64,000 nt of DNA from Lacticaseibacillus saniviri JCM 17471 = DSM 24301 (lineage in GTDB: Bacteria > Bacillota > Bacilli > Lactobacillales > Lactobacillaceae): NCBI RefSeq assembly GCF_001311785.1, contig NZ_BBBX01000004.1, positions 43,098 through 107,097 of the forward strand, written 5' to 3'. The stretch's first letter is position 1. Each line of letters begins with the position of its first letter. The position numbers and the translations under genes were made by a program. A model generated the notes under the pieces. The model was not told the origin of the DNA. It saw only the letters and a list, made by a program, of their open reading frames with translations, and searched no databases. Positions 20,093 to 30,283 of this stretch are shown piece after piece.

Positions 20093-22450
20093 ATGAATAA
20101 AAAATACTAGATATTCTCGAATTTAATCGCATCCAGCAGACGTTGCAGAGCTATATTGTGACGGCTGTGGGGTTTGATATGGTTGCCCAGCTCAAACCCG
20201 TGAGTGACGCGCTCACGATGCAAACCGCGTTAGATGAAACCGCAGACGGGGTCACCATTTTACGTCTCAAGGGTGGTATTCCCGTGCCGATGCTTGAAAA
20301 CATTCGCCCGGCACTCAAGCGGGTCGATATCGGTGCCGTGCTCAATGGGCAGGAACTCGCTGGCCTGAGTCGCATTCTTTCGACTGTTGCCGCGGTGGAT
20401 CGCTTCTTGGTCGATCTGCAAGATAACGTTGATCTGCGTCAGGTGTATCAATTGCAAGATCAATTGACCGCCGTACCGGCACTAGCCAAAGCATTACGCA
20501 CGGCCGTGGATGAAGATGGTCGCATTCTGGATGATGCCAGTGCCCATCTGCGCGGTGTGCGCCAACAGATCAAGCGCCTAGAAAATGATATTCGCAAGCG
20601 TCTGGAAGGGTACACGCGTGGCAATTCTGCCAAGTACCTGAGTGATCCGATTGTGACGATTCGGGATGACCGTTACGTGATTCCCGTACGGGCCGAATAT
20701 CGGAATCAGTTCGGTGGTGTGGTCCACGATCAGAGTGCGACCGGACAGACGCTGTTCATCGAACCGCAAGCAGTTGTGGATATGAACAATCAGTTGCGCG
20801 AAGCACAGATTGAAGAAAATACCGAGATCAATCGGATTTTGGCTGAACTCTCGAATCAGGTTGCACCATATACCAGTGAGTTGGCCGATAATGCCAATAT
20901 CTTAGGTCATTTTGACTTTATCAATGCTAAAGCAAAGTATGCGCAACAAATGAAGGCCACAGAGCCATTGATCAGTGACAGCAATTTCGTGAATCTGATC
21001 GATGCGCGGCACCCCTTACTCGATCCCAAGCAAGTGGTTGCCAATACGATTACAATCGGTGAGAAGTATCAGGCCATTGTGGTCACTGGGCCAAACACCG
21101 GTGGGAAGACCATCACACTGAAGACCTTGGGATTGATTCAGTTGATGGCCCAATCGGGTTTATTTATTCCCGCAACGGAAGAGAGTACGGTCGGTATCTT
21201 CAGTCAGGTGTTCGCTGATATCGGTGACGAACAGTCGATTGAACAGAACCTGAGTACATTCTCCTCACACATGCAAAATATTACGCAGATTCTGGCGGAT
21301 TTGGACGACAAGAGCTTAGTCCTGTTTGATGAATTGGGCGCCGGGACTGACCCTCAAGAGGGGGCAGCACTAGCGATTGCCATCCTGGATCAAGTGGGGG
21401 CAATTGGGGCCTATGTGGTTGCCAGCACGCATTATCCCGAACTCAAGTTATACGGTTACAATACACCGGGGACCATCAATGCCTCCATGGAATTCGATGT
21501 CACCACCTTGCAACCGACCTATCGCCTGTTGATCGGGGTGCCAGGGCGCAGTAACGCGTTTGATATCTCCCTGCGTTTGGGCTTGAATCCGGATATTGTC
21601 AATCGCGCAAAGTTATTGATCAGTGATGACAGCCACGAGCTGAACAATATGATCAGTGACCTCGAAAACCAGCGCAATGCGGCCGAAAGCGAGTATCGCG
21701 ATTTGACGAAACAGTTGGCGGATGCGCAGAAGTTGCATCAAGAACTACAAACTGCTTATACCACGTTGCAAGAAGAACGCGACAAGCAAGTGGCACAAGC
21801 TAAGCGGCAGGCCAACCAAATCGTTGAAAATGCCGAGGTTAAGGCAGATAAAATCATCAAGGATTTGCGTCAGATGCAACTGGATAACGCCGGTAGCATC
21901 AAAGAAATCAATTGATTGATGCCAAGACAGGGCTGCGGCAGTTGCGTCAAGAAGAGGCGCCACTGAAGAAGAACAAGGTGCTGAAACGCGAAAAGGCCAA
22001 GCAGTCATTCAAGGTTGGCGACGAGGTCATGGTGACCAGCTATGGTCAAAAAGGGACCTTGCTCGAACAACTGGATAAGACGCACTGGCAGGTCCAACTC
22101 GGGATTCTGAAGATGAAAGTTGCGACGACTGATCTTCAAAAAGCACAGGTGGAAAAGAGTCAGCCTAAGCGTCGTGTCGCTACGGTGCGTGGCGGCATGA
22201 ATAGTGGCCCATCCACCACGCTTGATCTGCGCGGTCAGCGCTATGATGAAGCAATGGCCAACTTGGATAGTTATATCGATGCTGCCTTGCTGGCCGGCTA
22301 TCCCCAGATCACTATTGTGCATGGTTTGGGCACGGGTGCGATTCGCAATGGGGTCACGCAGTACTTGAAGCGCAACCGCCAAGTTAAAAAATTTGGCTTT
22401 GCCCCTCAAACTCGGGTGGCTCCGGCGCGACCATCGTTGAATTCAAGTAG
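20093..22450 (+). CDS. mutS2: Endonuclease MutS2 / ribosome-rescue Smr protein (three frameshifts)
   Basis: MutS2 is an ATPase with a C-terminal Smr nuclease domain. It suppresses recombination and, in Bacillus, acts on collided ribosomes (also called RqcU). Visible are SDPIVTIRDDRYVIPVRAE, Walker A TGPNTGGKTITLKT, Walker B LVLFDELGAGTDPQEG, a coiled coil at residues ~510-600, and the Smr motif LDLRGQRYDEAM...IVHGLGTGAIRNGV. Breaks: the A run at 20099-20104 (start), GAAATC near 21905 and CCCCTCAAAC near 22405, each one base short. Repair gives 786 aa ending in GATIVEFK, the normal family ending. The ATG codons at 20090 and 20093 are both possible starts. Confidence 0.92.
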
Positions 22451-22462
22451 TAAACAGGGCGT

Positions 22463-22491
22463 TTGCACAACTGCGTTAAACGCGGTATACT
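22463..22491 (+). promoter_or_regulatory. trxA promoter
   Basis: TTGCAC (22463-22468), a 17-nt spacer and TATACT (22486-22491) start 13 nt after the mutS2 stop codon, so trxA has its own sigma-A promoter. Confidence 0.8.
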
Positions 22492-22522
22492 TGTGGTTAC
22501 AAAAAGTAAGGGGGTATTTCAA

Positions 22523-22833
22523 ATGGTTCAAGCTGTTACAGATACAGATTACAAAGCAGAGACCGATTCAGGCGTTGTCCTGACTGATTTTGGGCAACAT
22601 GGTGTGGTCCTTGTCGGATGCAAAGTCCTGTCATCGAAAAGCTGTCTGAAAGCCGCGATGATGTGAAGTTCGTCAAGATGGACGTTGATGCCAATCCAGA
22701 AACCCCACAATCTTTTGGGATTATGGCGATTCCAACAATGATCATCAAAAAAGATGGCGAAGTTGTCGAGAAGTTAGTTGGTTATCACACCAAGGAACAA
22801 CTCGAAGAAGCATTGGCTAAGTACACGGCCTAA
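22523..22833 (+). CDS. trxA: Thioredoxin (one frameshift)
   Basis: Thioredoxin is the general cytoplasmic disulfide reductase partner of TrxB. From ATG 22523 (behind AAGGGGG) the text reads MVQAVTDTDYKAETDSGVVLTDF. The T run at 22588-22591 is one base short; repair gives FWATWCGPCRMQSPVIEKL with the intact CGPC active site, then VKMDVDANPETPQSFGIMAIPTM with the cis-proline. It is 103 aa, normal length. It is followed by a terminator. Confidence 0.95.
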
Positions 22834-22848
22834 TGGTGTCTCAATCAG

Positions 22849-22884
22849 AAAGAGGTTACGGCAATTGTCGTGACCTCTTTTTTG
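22849..22884 (+). terminator. Rho-independent terminator after trxA
   Basis: AAAGAGGTTACG pairs with CGTGACCTCTTT (one G-U) over an 8-nt loop and runs into a T tract. Confidence 0.88.
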
Positions 22885-22968
22885 TGGGCGATTGATCAAA
22901 ATACCTGCACTTGCGAAATCTATAAATAGCGGAAAATCCTGGAAAATTGATTGTAATTACTTGCTTTC

Positions 22969-23048
22969 AGCTCAAAATGAGCTCATCTAACAAAATGTTA
23001 GGTGATTGAGAGGCGAAACAGTTTAGCAATTTCCAGAAAAACTATAAT
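22969..23048 (+). promoter_or_regulatory. dlt control region: two tandem palindromes and a -10 box
   Basis: Two perfect 6-3-6 palindromes share the spacer AAA: AGCTCA-AAA-TGAGCT (22969-22983) and CTAACA-AAA-TGTTAG (22987-23001). Their centres are 18 bp apart. A perfect TATAAT at 23043-23048 lies 36 nt before dltX; the -35 is poor (TTTAGC or AGTTTA near 23020), so the promoter may need an activator. The palindrome arms differ in sequence, so they could be one composite site or two stacked RNA hairpins. Confidence 0.5.
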
Positions 23049-23083
23049 GGTCAAGAACTTAAAAATAAATGGGGTGGGGAAGC

Positions 23084-23232
23084 GTGATCGCCAAATTAAA
23101 ACAATTGTGGCACAACGCGACATTTCAGTTCGTTTTTGGACTATCGCATATTTTTTCATTTTGATGGCGCTCGTATATCTGTACAGCTACAGTGGCATCA
23201 ACAACAGCAAGTTTATCTATAATGAATTCTAG
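23084..23232 (+). CDS. dltX: D-alanylation peptide DltX (one frameshift)
   Basis: DltX is a short single-span membrane peptide required for teichoic acid D-alanylation and always the first gene of Gram-positive dlt operons. GTG 23084 follows GGGGTGGGG and opens MIAKLKQLWHNATFQFVF. The T run at 23133-23137 is one short; repair leads to WTIAYFFILMALVYLYSYS and the conserved C-terminal FIYNEF motif. It is 49 aa. An overlapping longer frame from 23002 is not used because its N-terminus is not DltX-like. It is followed by dltA after 16 nt. Confidence 0.9.
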
Positions 23233-23248
23233 TGGAGGGGAGTCGCTT

Positions 23249-24775
23249 ATGGTCGACAATATTATTCATGCAATTGATCAGGTTGCCACTGATCAACCCA
23301 ACCAAATCGCATATGTTTACGGAGACAACCAATACACATATGCCACACTCAAAGCAGACTCAGATCGGTTAGCTAATTTCTTCAGTCAGGTATTACCAGA
23401 GAAGGCACCAATCATTGTCTATGGTGGGCAAACATTCGAAATGATTACAACCTTCTTGGGTCTGTCTAAGTCAGGTCACGCGTATATTCCAATCGATACG
23501 CACAGCCCTAGCGAACGGATTACTCAGGTGCAAGAGGTTGCCGGCTCACCAGCCATTATTGCGGTTGAACCATTACCCATTGAAGTACCCGATGTGCAAA
23601 TTATCGATGCTGCATTACTTCAAGAGGCTGTTAAGACGGGCAATCCTAATTACGATGCAAGTAAGCAAGTGAAGGGTGACGATAATTACTACATCATCTT
23701 CACCAGTGGGACGACTGGTTTCCCTAAGGGGGTTCAAATCAGCCACAGCAACTTGCTCAGCTATGTGAACTGGAACGTGGATGACTTCGGGTTGAAGCCT
23801 GGCGTCGTTGCCATGTCGCAACCACCATATTCATTTGACTTATCCGTTATGGATCTGTATCCAACATTAGTACTGGGTGGCACACTGAAGGCTATTCCAA
23901 AGCAAGTGACTGACAACTTCAAGCGCCTGTTTGAGGTCTTGCCAGAACTGGGCTTGAACGAATGGGTGTCAACACCATCATTTGTTGAAATTGCCTTGCT
24001 CGATCCTAATTTTGATCAAGCACACTATCCAGACCTGAGTCACTTCTTGTTCTGCGGTGAGGAACTGACCAACAAGACCGCTGTTGCCTTGAACACACGA
24101 TTCCCAAATGCAGCAGTTTACAATACTTATGGCCCAACCGAAGCCACAGTTGCGGTCACCGGGATGCAAATCACATCAGAAATTACTGCCAAGTATGATC
24201 GCTTGCCTATCGGGTATGCTAAGGCGGACACAACAGTCTATGTCGTTGATGAAGCCGGTAAGAAGGTCGCACCTGGTGTTGAAGGCGAATTGATGATTGT
24301 TGGCCCAAGTGTTTCAAAGGGCTATCTCAACAATCCCGAAAAGACAACCAAAGCCTTCTTTGATGCAGATGGTCATGCCGGCTATCGCACAGGTGATTTG
24401 GTGACCATGGATGAAGATGGGTTAGTCTTCTATCGTGGGCGGACTGATTTCCAGGTTAAGCTTCACGGGTATCGGATTGAGCTGGAAGACATCGATCACA
24501 ACCTTGCGCAGGTCAAGGAAGTTAAACAAGCTACCACCGTTCCGCGTTATGACAAGGAGCACAAGGTGACGCAATTGATCGCCTATGTGGTCCCTCAGAC
24601 ATCCCCGGTCGATAACGCGATGGCCTTGACCAAAACAATTAAGGCCGAACTAGGCGAGTTAGTGATGGAGTATATGATTCCACAACGAATCGTGTACCGT
24701 GACGCACTGCCACTGACGGCAAATGGGAAGGTCGATCGCAAGGCCTTGATTGCCGAGGTTAACCCGCATGCTTAA
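23249..24775 (+). CDS. dltA: D-alanine--D-alanyl carrier protein ligase DltA
   Basis: DltA adenylates D-alanine with ATP and loads it onto the phosphopantetheine of DltC. The 508-aa product has the adenylation motifs YYIIFTSGTTGFPKGVQIS (A3), FNTYGPTEATVAVTG (A5), YRTGDLV (A7), FQVKLHGYRIELEDID (A8) and NGKVDRKAL (A10). Start chosen at ATG 23249, immediately behind GGAGGGGAG. An upstream in-frame ATG would add 19 residues overlapping dltX. It overlaps dltB by 8 bp, so the two are translationally coupled. Confidence 0.97.
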   Translation: MVDNIIHAIDQVATDQPNQIAYVYGDNQYTYATLKADSDRLANFFSQVLPEKAPIIVYGGQTFEMITTFLGLSKSGHAYIPIDTHSPSERITQVQEVAGSPAIIAVEPLPIEVPDVQIIDAALLQEAVKTGNPNYDASKQVKGDDNYYIIFTSGTTGFPKGVQISHSNLLSYVNWNVDDFGLKPGVVAMSQPPYSFDLSVMDLYPTLVLGGTLKAIPKQVTDNFKRLFEVLPELGLNEWVSTPSFVEIALLDPNFDQAHYPDLSHFLFCGEELTNKTAVALNTRFPNAAVYNTYGPTEATVAVTGMQITSEITAKYDRLPIGYAKADTTVYVVDEAGKKVAPGVEGELMIVGPSVSKGYLNNPEKTTKAFFDADGHAGYRTGDLVTMDEDGLVFYRGRTDFQVKLHGYRIELEDIDHNLAQVKEVKQATTVPRYDKEHKVTQLIAYVVPQTSPVDNAMALTKTIKAELGELVMEYMIPQRIVYRDALPLTANGKVDRKALIAEVNPHA

Positions 24776-25982
24776 TTTACAACCTTATGAAAATCCGATG
24801 TACTTTGTCTACCTCCTGATCGGCTTGGTGCCCGTCATTATCGGTATGTTCCACGGCCGCCGACACCGCATCTATGAGAGCATCTTTTCACTGTTCTTTC
24901 TGGTATTGATTTTTGATGCTGACAAATGGCCGCAAGGTAAGGCACTTATCTTGTACATCGCGTATAACACGTTATTGGTTTGGCTCTATGCCAAGTACCG
25001 CACCAAGGAGAACTCAAGCAATAAGACCTGGGTCTTCTACATGGCGGTTATCTTGGGGATTGCACCCTTAACGGTGGTCAAATTCACACCACTGTTTTCC
25101 ACGCACCCTTCGTTATTAGGCTTCTTAGGGATCAGTTACCTGACCTTCAAAGTGGTCGGCATGATCATGGAACTGCGTGACGGTGCCATCAAAGAAGTTA
25201 ATTTTGTTCGATTCCTGCAATTCTTGCTGTTCTTCCCGACCATCTCAAGTGGGCCAATCGACCGTTACCGGCGTTTCCTAAAGGATTACGATTCAGCCCC
25301 AACACCTGAGAAGTATACGGAACTTTTCAGTAAGGCCATCCATTATCTGATGCTTGGCTTCCTGTACAAGTTCATTCTGGGCTATCTGTTCGGGACGCTG
25401 TTGTATCCACACTATGAGCATCTCGCACTTCTCGCACACGGTAATTTCTTAGGCCTGTCATGGCCGTTGGTCGGTGTCATGTACAGCTATTCCATGTATC
25501 TGTTCTTTGACTTTGCGGGTTACAGCTTGTTCGCCGTTGCGATCTCCTATCTGATGGGGGTCGAAACACCAATGAACTTCAACAAGCCGTTCATCTCATA
25601 CAATATCAAGGACTTCTGGAATCGTTGGCACATGAGCTTGAGTTTCTGGTTCCGTGATTATATCTACATGCGGTTTGTCTTCTTCATGATGAAACACAAG
25701 TGGGTCAAAAGCCGCGTGGTCACCGCCGCGATTGGTTATTTCGTTCTCTTCGGGATTATGGGGATTTGGCACGGTGAAACTTGGTATTACATCGTCTACG
25801 GGCTGTTCCATGCCTTGTTGATCAACTTGACGGATGCTTGGATTCGCTTCAAGAAGAAGCACAAGGATTCATTGCCAAGTAACAAGTTCACTTACGCCTT
25901 ATCTGTATTCTTGACCTTTAACACGGTCTGCTTCTCGTTCTTGATTTTCTCAGGATTCTTAGACAAACTCTGGTTCCACTAA
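24768..25982 (+). CDS. dltB: D-alanyl transfer membrane protein DltB (MBOAT family)
   Basis: DltB is a polytopic MBOAT acyltransferase that moves D-alanine from DltC across the membrane. The 404-aa product has about 10 hydrophobic helices. It also has the family segments FLLFFPTISSGPIDRYRRF, FFDFAGYSLFAVAISYLMG, PFISYNIKDFWNRWHMSLS and MGIWHGETWYYIVYG, where the histidine is the MBOAT catalytic residue. Start ATG 24768 lies inside the 3' end of dltA. It is intact. Confidence 0.96.
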   Translation: MLNLQPYENPMYFVYLLIGLVPVIIGMFHGRRHRIYESIFSLFFLVLIFDADKWPQGKALILYIAYNTLLVWLYAKYRTKENSSNKTWVFYMAVILGIAPLTVVKFTPLFSTHPSLLGFLGISYLTFKVVGMIMELRDGAIKEVNFVRFLQFLLFFPTISSGPIDRYRRFLKDYDSAPTPEKYTELFSKAIHYLMLGFLYKFILGYLFGTLLYPHYEHLALLAHGNFLGLSWPLVGVMYSYSMYLFFDFAGYSLFAVAISYLMGVETPMNFNKPFISYNIKDFWNRWHMSLSFWFRDYIYMRFVFFMMKHKWVKSRVVTAAIGYFVLFGIMGIWHGETWYYIVYGLFHALLINLTDAWIRFKKKHKDSLPSNKFTYALSVFLTFNTVCFSFLIFSGFLDKLWFH

Positions 25983-26009
25983 AAATAAAACTAAGTGAGG
26001 TAACATATT

Positions 26010-26255
26010 ATGGCTGATGAAGCGATTAAAAATGGTGTCATTGAAGCGTTAGAAGACTTGACAGGTTCTGACGAAGTTGCAACAGACTTGGACCTTGATT
26101 TATTTGAAACCGGCTTGCTGGATTCAATGGGGACTGTGCAATTATTACTGGAACTTCAAAATCAGTTCGGTATCGATGTGCCCGTTTCAGAATTCGATCG
26201 TAACGAATGGTCCACACCAAACAAAATTATTGCGAAAGTAGAAAGTATGCAATGA
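26010..26255 (+). CDS. dltC: D-alanyl carrier protein DltC
   Basis: This is an 81-aa acyl-carrier-like protein. The phosphopantetheine serine is in [18 protein letters not shown] (around residue 37), followed by [16 protein letters not shown]. It shuttles D-alanyl groups between DltA and DltB. It ends in ATGA shared with dltD. Confidence 0.96.
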   Translation: MADEAIKNGVIEALEDLTGSDEVATDLDLDLFETGLLDSMGTVQLLLELQNQFGIDVPVSEFDRNEWSTPNKIIAKVESMQ

Positions 26256-27516
26256 AAATAAATAAGACCATTTGGCGGGTGCTCGGCCCCTTAGCCATTG
26301 CTGCGGTCTTAGTACTGGGACTGCTGCTTTTGCCGTTTAGCTTCGGCACCCCCAGCCAATCAACGATGAGTAAAGCAGCGACATCTCTTTCTGATAATGT
26401 TTTGAAGGGGCAACGAATCAAGAATGCCGCTGCCAAAGACAATTATGTGCCGTTTATCGGTTCATCTGAACTGTTGCGGATGGATAGCTTCCATCCCTCT
26501 GTTCTGGCCCAGAAGTACCACCGTGATTACACCCCATTCCTGCTCGGGAAGGCCGGCACGCAATCATTGACCCATTTCCTGTCCATGAATGCGATGACGA
26601 ATATGACCGGGAAGAAGGCCGTTGTGATCATTTCACCACAGTGGTTTGTGAAACAAGGGGTCAATAAGAACATGTTCGACTTCTTCTACTCACCCGCTCA
26701 GGTGGCGTACTTTGTCGAACATGCCAAGAACAATACCGCGGACCGTTATGCGGCTTCACGGATGTTGGACTTTCCTTCCGGGAGTTCAGATGGGACCGTC
26801 GAGGATGCCCTGAAGAATATCGCGTTGGGCAAACCAATCACGGGGTACCAACGAGCTTATATCACTGACTTTAAGGCCAACATGCTCGACCACGAAGATG
26901 CCTTATTCTCACAGATTGCACCGGGTAGTAACCAAGCTACTATCGATAAGGCGGCAAAAGCCTTACCAGCTGACTACAACTTCGGTACGCTCGATCAGTT
27001 AGCCATCAAGATTGGGAAGAAAGAAACTGCTGGTAATCCGTATGAAATCAAGAACAGTTTCTACAACCAGCGTGTGAAATCACATATCAAGCGGCTCAAG
27101 GATTCTCAAGAGAACTTTGATTATCGTTATTCACCTGAATTTTCTGACTTCCAATTGTTGCTGAACACGATGGCCAAAAGAAGATGGACGTCATGTTCGT
27201 CATTCCGCCAATCAATGCGCGTTGGGCTGATTACACTGGCCTCGATATGAACATGATCAACGACTTTACCCGCAAGATTGAGTATCAATTGCGGTCTCAA
27301 GGCTTCGAGCATATTCTCGATTTGACACAAGATGGCGCGGAACCTTACTTCATGGAAGATACGATTCACATTGGCTGGCGTGGCTGGCTCAAGATGGATC
27401 AAAGTGTCGCACCATTCTTGAAGGACTTGAAGGCTGATCCTCAGCACTACAAGATGAATAATCACTTCTACACCAAATCTTGGCAAAACGCCAAGGCACC
27501 GGTGAAAGTTGACTAG
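26252..27516 (+). CDS. dltD: D-alanyl transfer protein DltD (one frameshift)
   Basis: DltD is a membrane-anchored serine esterase-like protein that completes D-alanylation on the outer face. An N-terminal signal anchor ([20 protein letters not shown]) is followed by [21 protein letters not shown], with the catalytic serine in GSSE, and [16 protein letters not shown]. Near the C-terminus DDT-like [12 protein letters not shown] carries the histidine region. The A run at 27176-27179 is one base short; repair gives [19 protein letters not shown] and 421 aa. ATG 26252 overlaps the dltC stop by 4 bp. The operon ends at the 27547 terminator. Confidence 0.94.
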
Positions 27517-27546
27517 TCGCGTGTGAACGCGTTTGGTCTCGACAAC

Positions 27547-27603
27547 AAAAAGAAAGCATCTGTGACGCCCTGTAAAAGGGGAATCACAGATGCTTTCTTT
27601 TTT
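27547..27603. terminator. Terminator between dltD and yslB
   Basis: AAAGAAAGCATCTGTGA pairs with TCACAGATGCTTTCTTT, a 17-bp perfect stem flanked by A and T runs on both sides. It can therefore serve dltD (+) and the convergent yslB gene (-). Confidence 0.9.
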
Positions 27604-27617
27604 AGTTGAAATTAAGA

Positions 27618-28091
27618 TTAGTCGACGAGATCATCAATCAAAGGGGATGCCATTGGTTGCGCCTCTTTTGGATCGAGGCCAACAATCAGTTCAACACTGT
27701 GCCGCTTGGCGTCGGGTTGGCTATTGGCTTCCACAACAATACCCAAATCTTGTTGGAGAAGCTGAGCCAAGAAACCGGCTTCAAGTTGAAAGTCGGGTTG
27801 GTCAATATGATCCAGGCGTGCTTGGACAACATCACCGGTCAATTGGTAATGACGTTCAGCTTTCTTGCTGGAGAGCAGGCTGAGGGTCCCAAGCCCGGCC
27901 TGTTCAAAAAGCGCTGGCACATCCGCTTCTGCGGTGGGCAACTTGATCGCAAGCTCACGCCCCGCCCAATAGAGGATATTGGATTGCTGTTCACCCAAGA
28001 GGTCGGGCAGTAGTAAGTCGCGCAAGAAAGTTTGCCCAAAAAGTGGACTGGTGATTGTATTAGTACGCATTGCTGAATAATCTGATGACAT
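27618..28091 (-). CDS. yslB: YslB-like DUF2507 protein
   Basis: The 157-aa product matches the DUF2507/YslB pattern: LFGQTFLRDLLLPDLLGEQ, NILYWAGRELAIKLP, LFEQAGLGTLSLLSSKKAERHYQLTG and FQLEAGFLAQLLQQ. Related V4R-type folds bind small ligands; the function is unknown. ATG at 28091 follows AAGGAG. It is divergent from murI, a pairing also found in other lactobacilli. It is intact. Confidence 0.83.
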   Translation of the reverse strand: MSSDYSAMRTNTITSPLFGQTFLRDLLLPDLLGEQQSNILYWAGRELAIKLPTAEADVPALFEQAGLGTLSLLSSKKAERHYQLTGDVVQARLDHIDQPDFQLEAGFLAQLLQQDLGIVVEANSQPDAKRHSVELIVGLDPKEAQPMASPLIDDLVD

Positions 28092-28237
28092 AATTTACTC
28101 CTTTAATCCCCACTGTGGGGGCATTCTCCTGCTCATAAGTATATACGAAATCAACCATGAAAACAGCCGGACTTGAATTTTTAGTCGAAAAATTCCACAA
28201 TAAAGGTTCAGACTTATCTAAGAGAGGACCTTTAGAA

Positions 28238-29070
28238 ATGAACAAACAGCCAATTGGGTTTATTGACTCGGGTGTGGGAGGATTGACTGTCTTCAAAGAA
28301 GCACTCAAGCAATTGCCACACGAGAACATGATTTTTCTAGGGGACCAAGCACGCCTGCCATACGGTCCACGTCCGGCCGCACAAGTGGTCGATTTTACTT
28401 GGCAAATGGTCAATTTTTGCTCAAAAAGGACATCAAATTACTGGTGATTGCCTGTAACACGGCGACCGCTGCAGCCCTTGATATCGTGAAGTCACAGCTG
28501 CCTATTCCTGTTGTTGGGGTGATTCTCCCCGGTAGTCGCGCCGCCCTCAAGGTGACCAAGAACAAGCACTTAGGTGTCATTGCGACCGAGGGAACCGTGC
28601 GCTCAGATGCCTATGCGCGGACAATTCATCAAAAAGATGCCGCGGTCAAAGTGACCAGTCTGGCAGCACCCAAGTTTGTGCCCGTTGTCGAGAGCAACGA
28701 ATATCGTTCGCCAATTGCCAAACGCATTGTCATGGAAACCTTGGCGCCACTCAAACACGCGGGGCTCGACACGCTCATTTTGGGTTGCACACATTATCCA
28801 TTGTTGCGACCATTGATTCAACGTGATGGGCGATGACATCACACTGATTGATCCCGGTAGCGAGACCGTGAGTGAAGTGTCCACCTTGCTGGATTATTTT
28901 GATATCGCAAACGATGACGTGACGGAACCAAAAATGCGCGAGTTCTACACCACAGGCTCACCAGAGATGTTTGAGCAGATTGCCCAGGATTGGCTTCAAT
29001 TGGACCAATTGAACGCCCAACGTGCGGAGATCGAAGACTTACCGGTCACCTATCAACAACGCCGGTGTCG
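28238..29070 (+). CDS. murI: Glutamate racemase MurI (two frame breaks; 3' end uncertain)
   Basis: MurI supplies D-glutamate for peptidoglycan. Motifs are [19 protein letters not shown] (first catalytic region), [12 protein letters not shown] with the first catalytic cysteine, and [16 protein letters not shown] with the second. The T run at 28414-28418 is one short. Near 28821-28828, ACGTGATGGG should probably read ACGTGTGATGGG (two bases lost), giving [16 protein letters not shown]. After that the frame stays open past the rdgB start, so the true stop near 29060-29070 is probably also obscured by an error. It heads the murI-rdgB-yfcE unit. Confidence 0.9.
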
Positions 29071-29679
29071 ACCGTGGTTGTGGCCACGAAGAATGCGGGT
29101 AAAGCGCGTGAGTTTGCGGCGATGTTTGCTAAAGATGGGATTACAGTCAAGTCGCTGCTCGATTTTCCCGAACTCGAATCGGTCGCGGAAACTGGGACCA
29201 CGTTTGAAGAGAACGCACGCCTCAAAGCTGACGGCTATGCACGGCAATTAGAGCTACCCGTATTAGCGGATGACTCAGGGTTACAAGTCGATGCGCTAGG
29301 TGGCCAACCAGGGGTCTTTTCAGCGCGTTATGCGGGGGATGGGCACAATGACGCCGCCAACAACGCAAAGCTCTTATCGGAGCTCTCAGAGGTGCCTGCC
29401 GAAGCGCGCACCGCTAATTTCCACACCACACTGGTGTTTGCCAAACCCAATCATCCTGAGCAGGATTTGGTCGTTGACGGGGGATGTATTGGGCCGCATT
29501 GTGGGCATTCCACGCGGAGACAACGGCTTCGGCTATGATCCATTTTTGAAGTCGAGGGCACGGATCAAACCCTGGCCGAGATGACGGCAGATGAGAAGAA
29601 CGCTGTGAGCCATCGCGGTAATGCCATGCGGCAACTGGAACAACTATGGCGTGACTGGTACAGCAATCACGCATTGTGA
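29065..29679 (+). CDS. rdgB: XTP/dITP diphosphatase RdgB/HAM1 (two frameshifts)
   Basis: This house-cleaning enzyme removes dITP/XTP from nucleotide pools. It starts [20 protein letters not shown] and contains ETGTTFEENARLKAD, LPVLADDSGLQVDALGG and FSARYAGDGHND. Two breaks occur. The G run at 29479-29483 has one base too many (VVDGDVLGRIVGIPRGDNGFGYDP after removal), and the T run at 29543-29547 is one short (FFEVEGTDQTLAEM). The repaired length is 204 aa. GTG 29065 is used; it may be that an ATG just upstream has been lost. It is coupled to murI and 25 nt before the phosphodiesterase gene. Confidence 0.9.
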
Positions 29680-29703
29680 CACTAAAAGACGGAGGAGATA
29701 CTC

Positions 29704-30219
29704 ATGGAACTGGTTATTGTCAGCGATACGCACGGCGATCGGGCCATTCTCGAATCGATTCAACAGCAACATCCACACGCGGATGCTTACCTGTATGCGG
29801 GTGATTCCGAACTGGCTGCATCGGATTCAATTTTTGAAACCTATCAGGCGGTTCAAGGGAATATGGATTTTGATGCCTTCCCAATGACGCGCACGATTGA
29901 GGTGGCAGGGATTACGGTCTTTATGACTCATGGCCATCGCTTTGGGGTGAACTTTGACCTCACGCAACTGATTGCGGCGGGCCAAGAAGTGGGGGCGCAA
30001 CTCATCGTCTTCGGGCACACGCATCAATTGGGCGTGGAGCGCCATGACAACATGGTCGTGCTCAACCCTGGCAGTATCAGTCAACCACGCGGTCAGTTTG
30101 CCGACATCGGTGGCACTTATGCTGTGGTGACAGGTAATCGGCATGCCTTGAACGTTCAATATCTGAATCGTCAATCACAGGTGCAGCCTGAGTTGAGCAG
30201 GACATTCACTCTGGTATAA
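29704..30219 (+). CDS. yfcE: YfcE/MJ0936-type metallophosphodiesterase
   Basis: The 171-aa calcineurin-like phosphoesterase has metal ligands in ELVIVSDTHGDRA, LYAGDSE, VQGNMDFD, VFMTHGHRFGVN, IVFGHTHQLGVE and LNPGSISQPRG. Such enzymes hydrolyse phosphodiesters with Mn2+ or Ni2+; the natural substrate is unknown. It is intact, with GGAGG before the ATG, the third gene of the murI unit. Confidence 0.9.
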   Translation: MELVIVSDTHGDRAILESIQQQHPHADAYLYAGDSELAASDSIFETYQAVQGNMDFDAFPMTRTIEVAGITVFMTHGHRFGVNFDLTQLIAAGQEVGAQLIVFGHTHQLGVERHDNMVVLNPGSISQPRGQFADIGGTYAVVTGNRHALNVQYLNRQSQVQPELSRTFTLV

Positions 30220-30221
30220 AC

Positions 30222-30258
30222 AAAAAACGCCGACACACATTGTGTCGGCAGTTTTTGT
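30222..30258. terminator. Bidirectional terminator between yfcE and glpF
   Basis: GCCGACACA/TGTGTCGGC with loop CAT is flanked by AAAAAAC and GTTTTTG, so it works for both convergent genes. Confidence 0.9.
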
Positions 30259-30283
30259 TTTAACTTGATAGATTTCGACTGGC

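Noticed and set aside
23002..23232. 76-aa protein upstream of dltA in the uncorrected frame
   Set aside because: Only its second half is DltX; its first half is the wrong frame of the DltX N-terminus that starts at GTG 23084.
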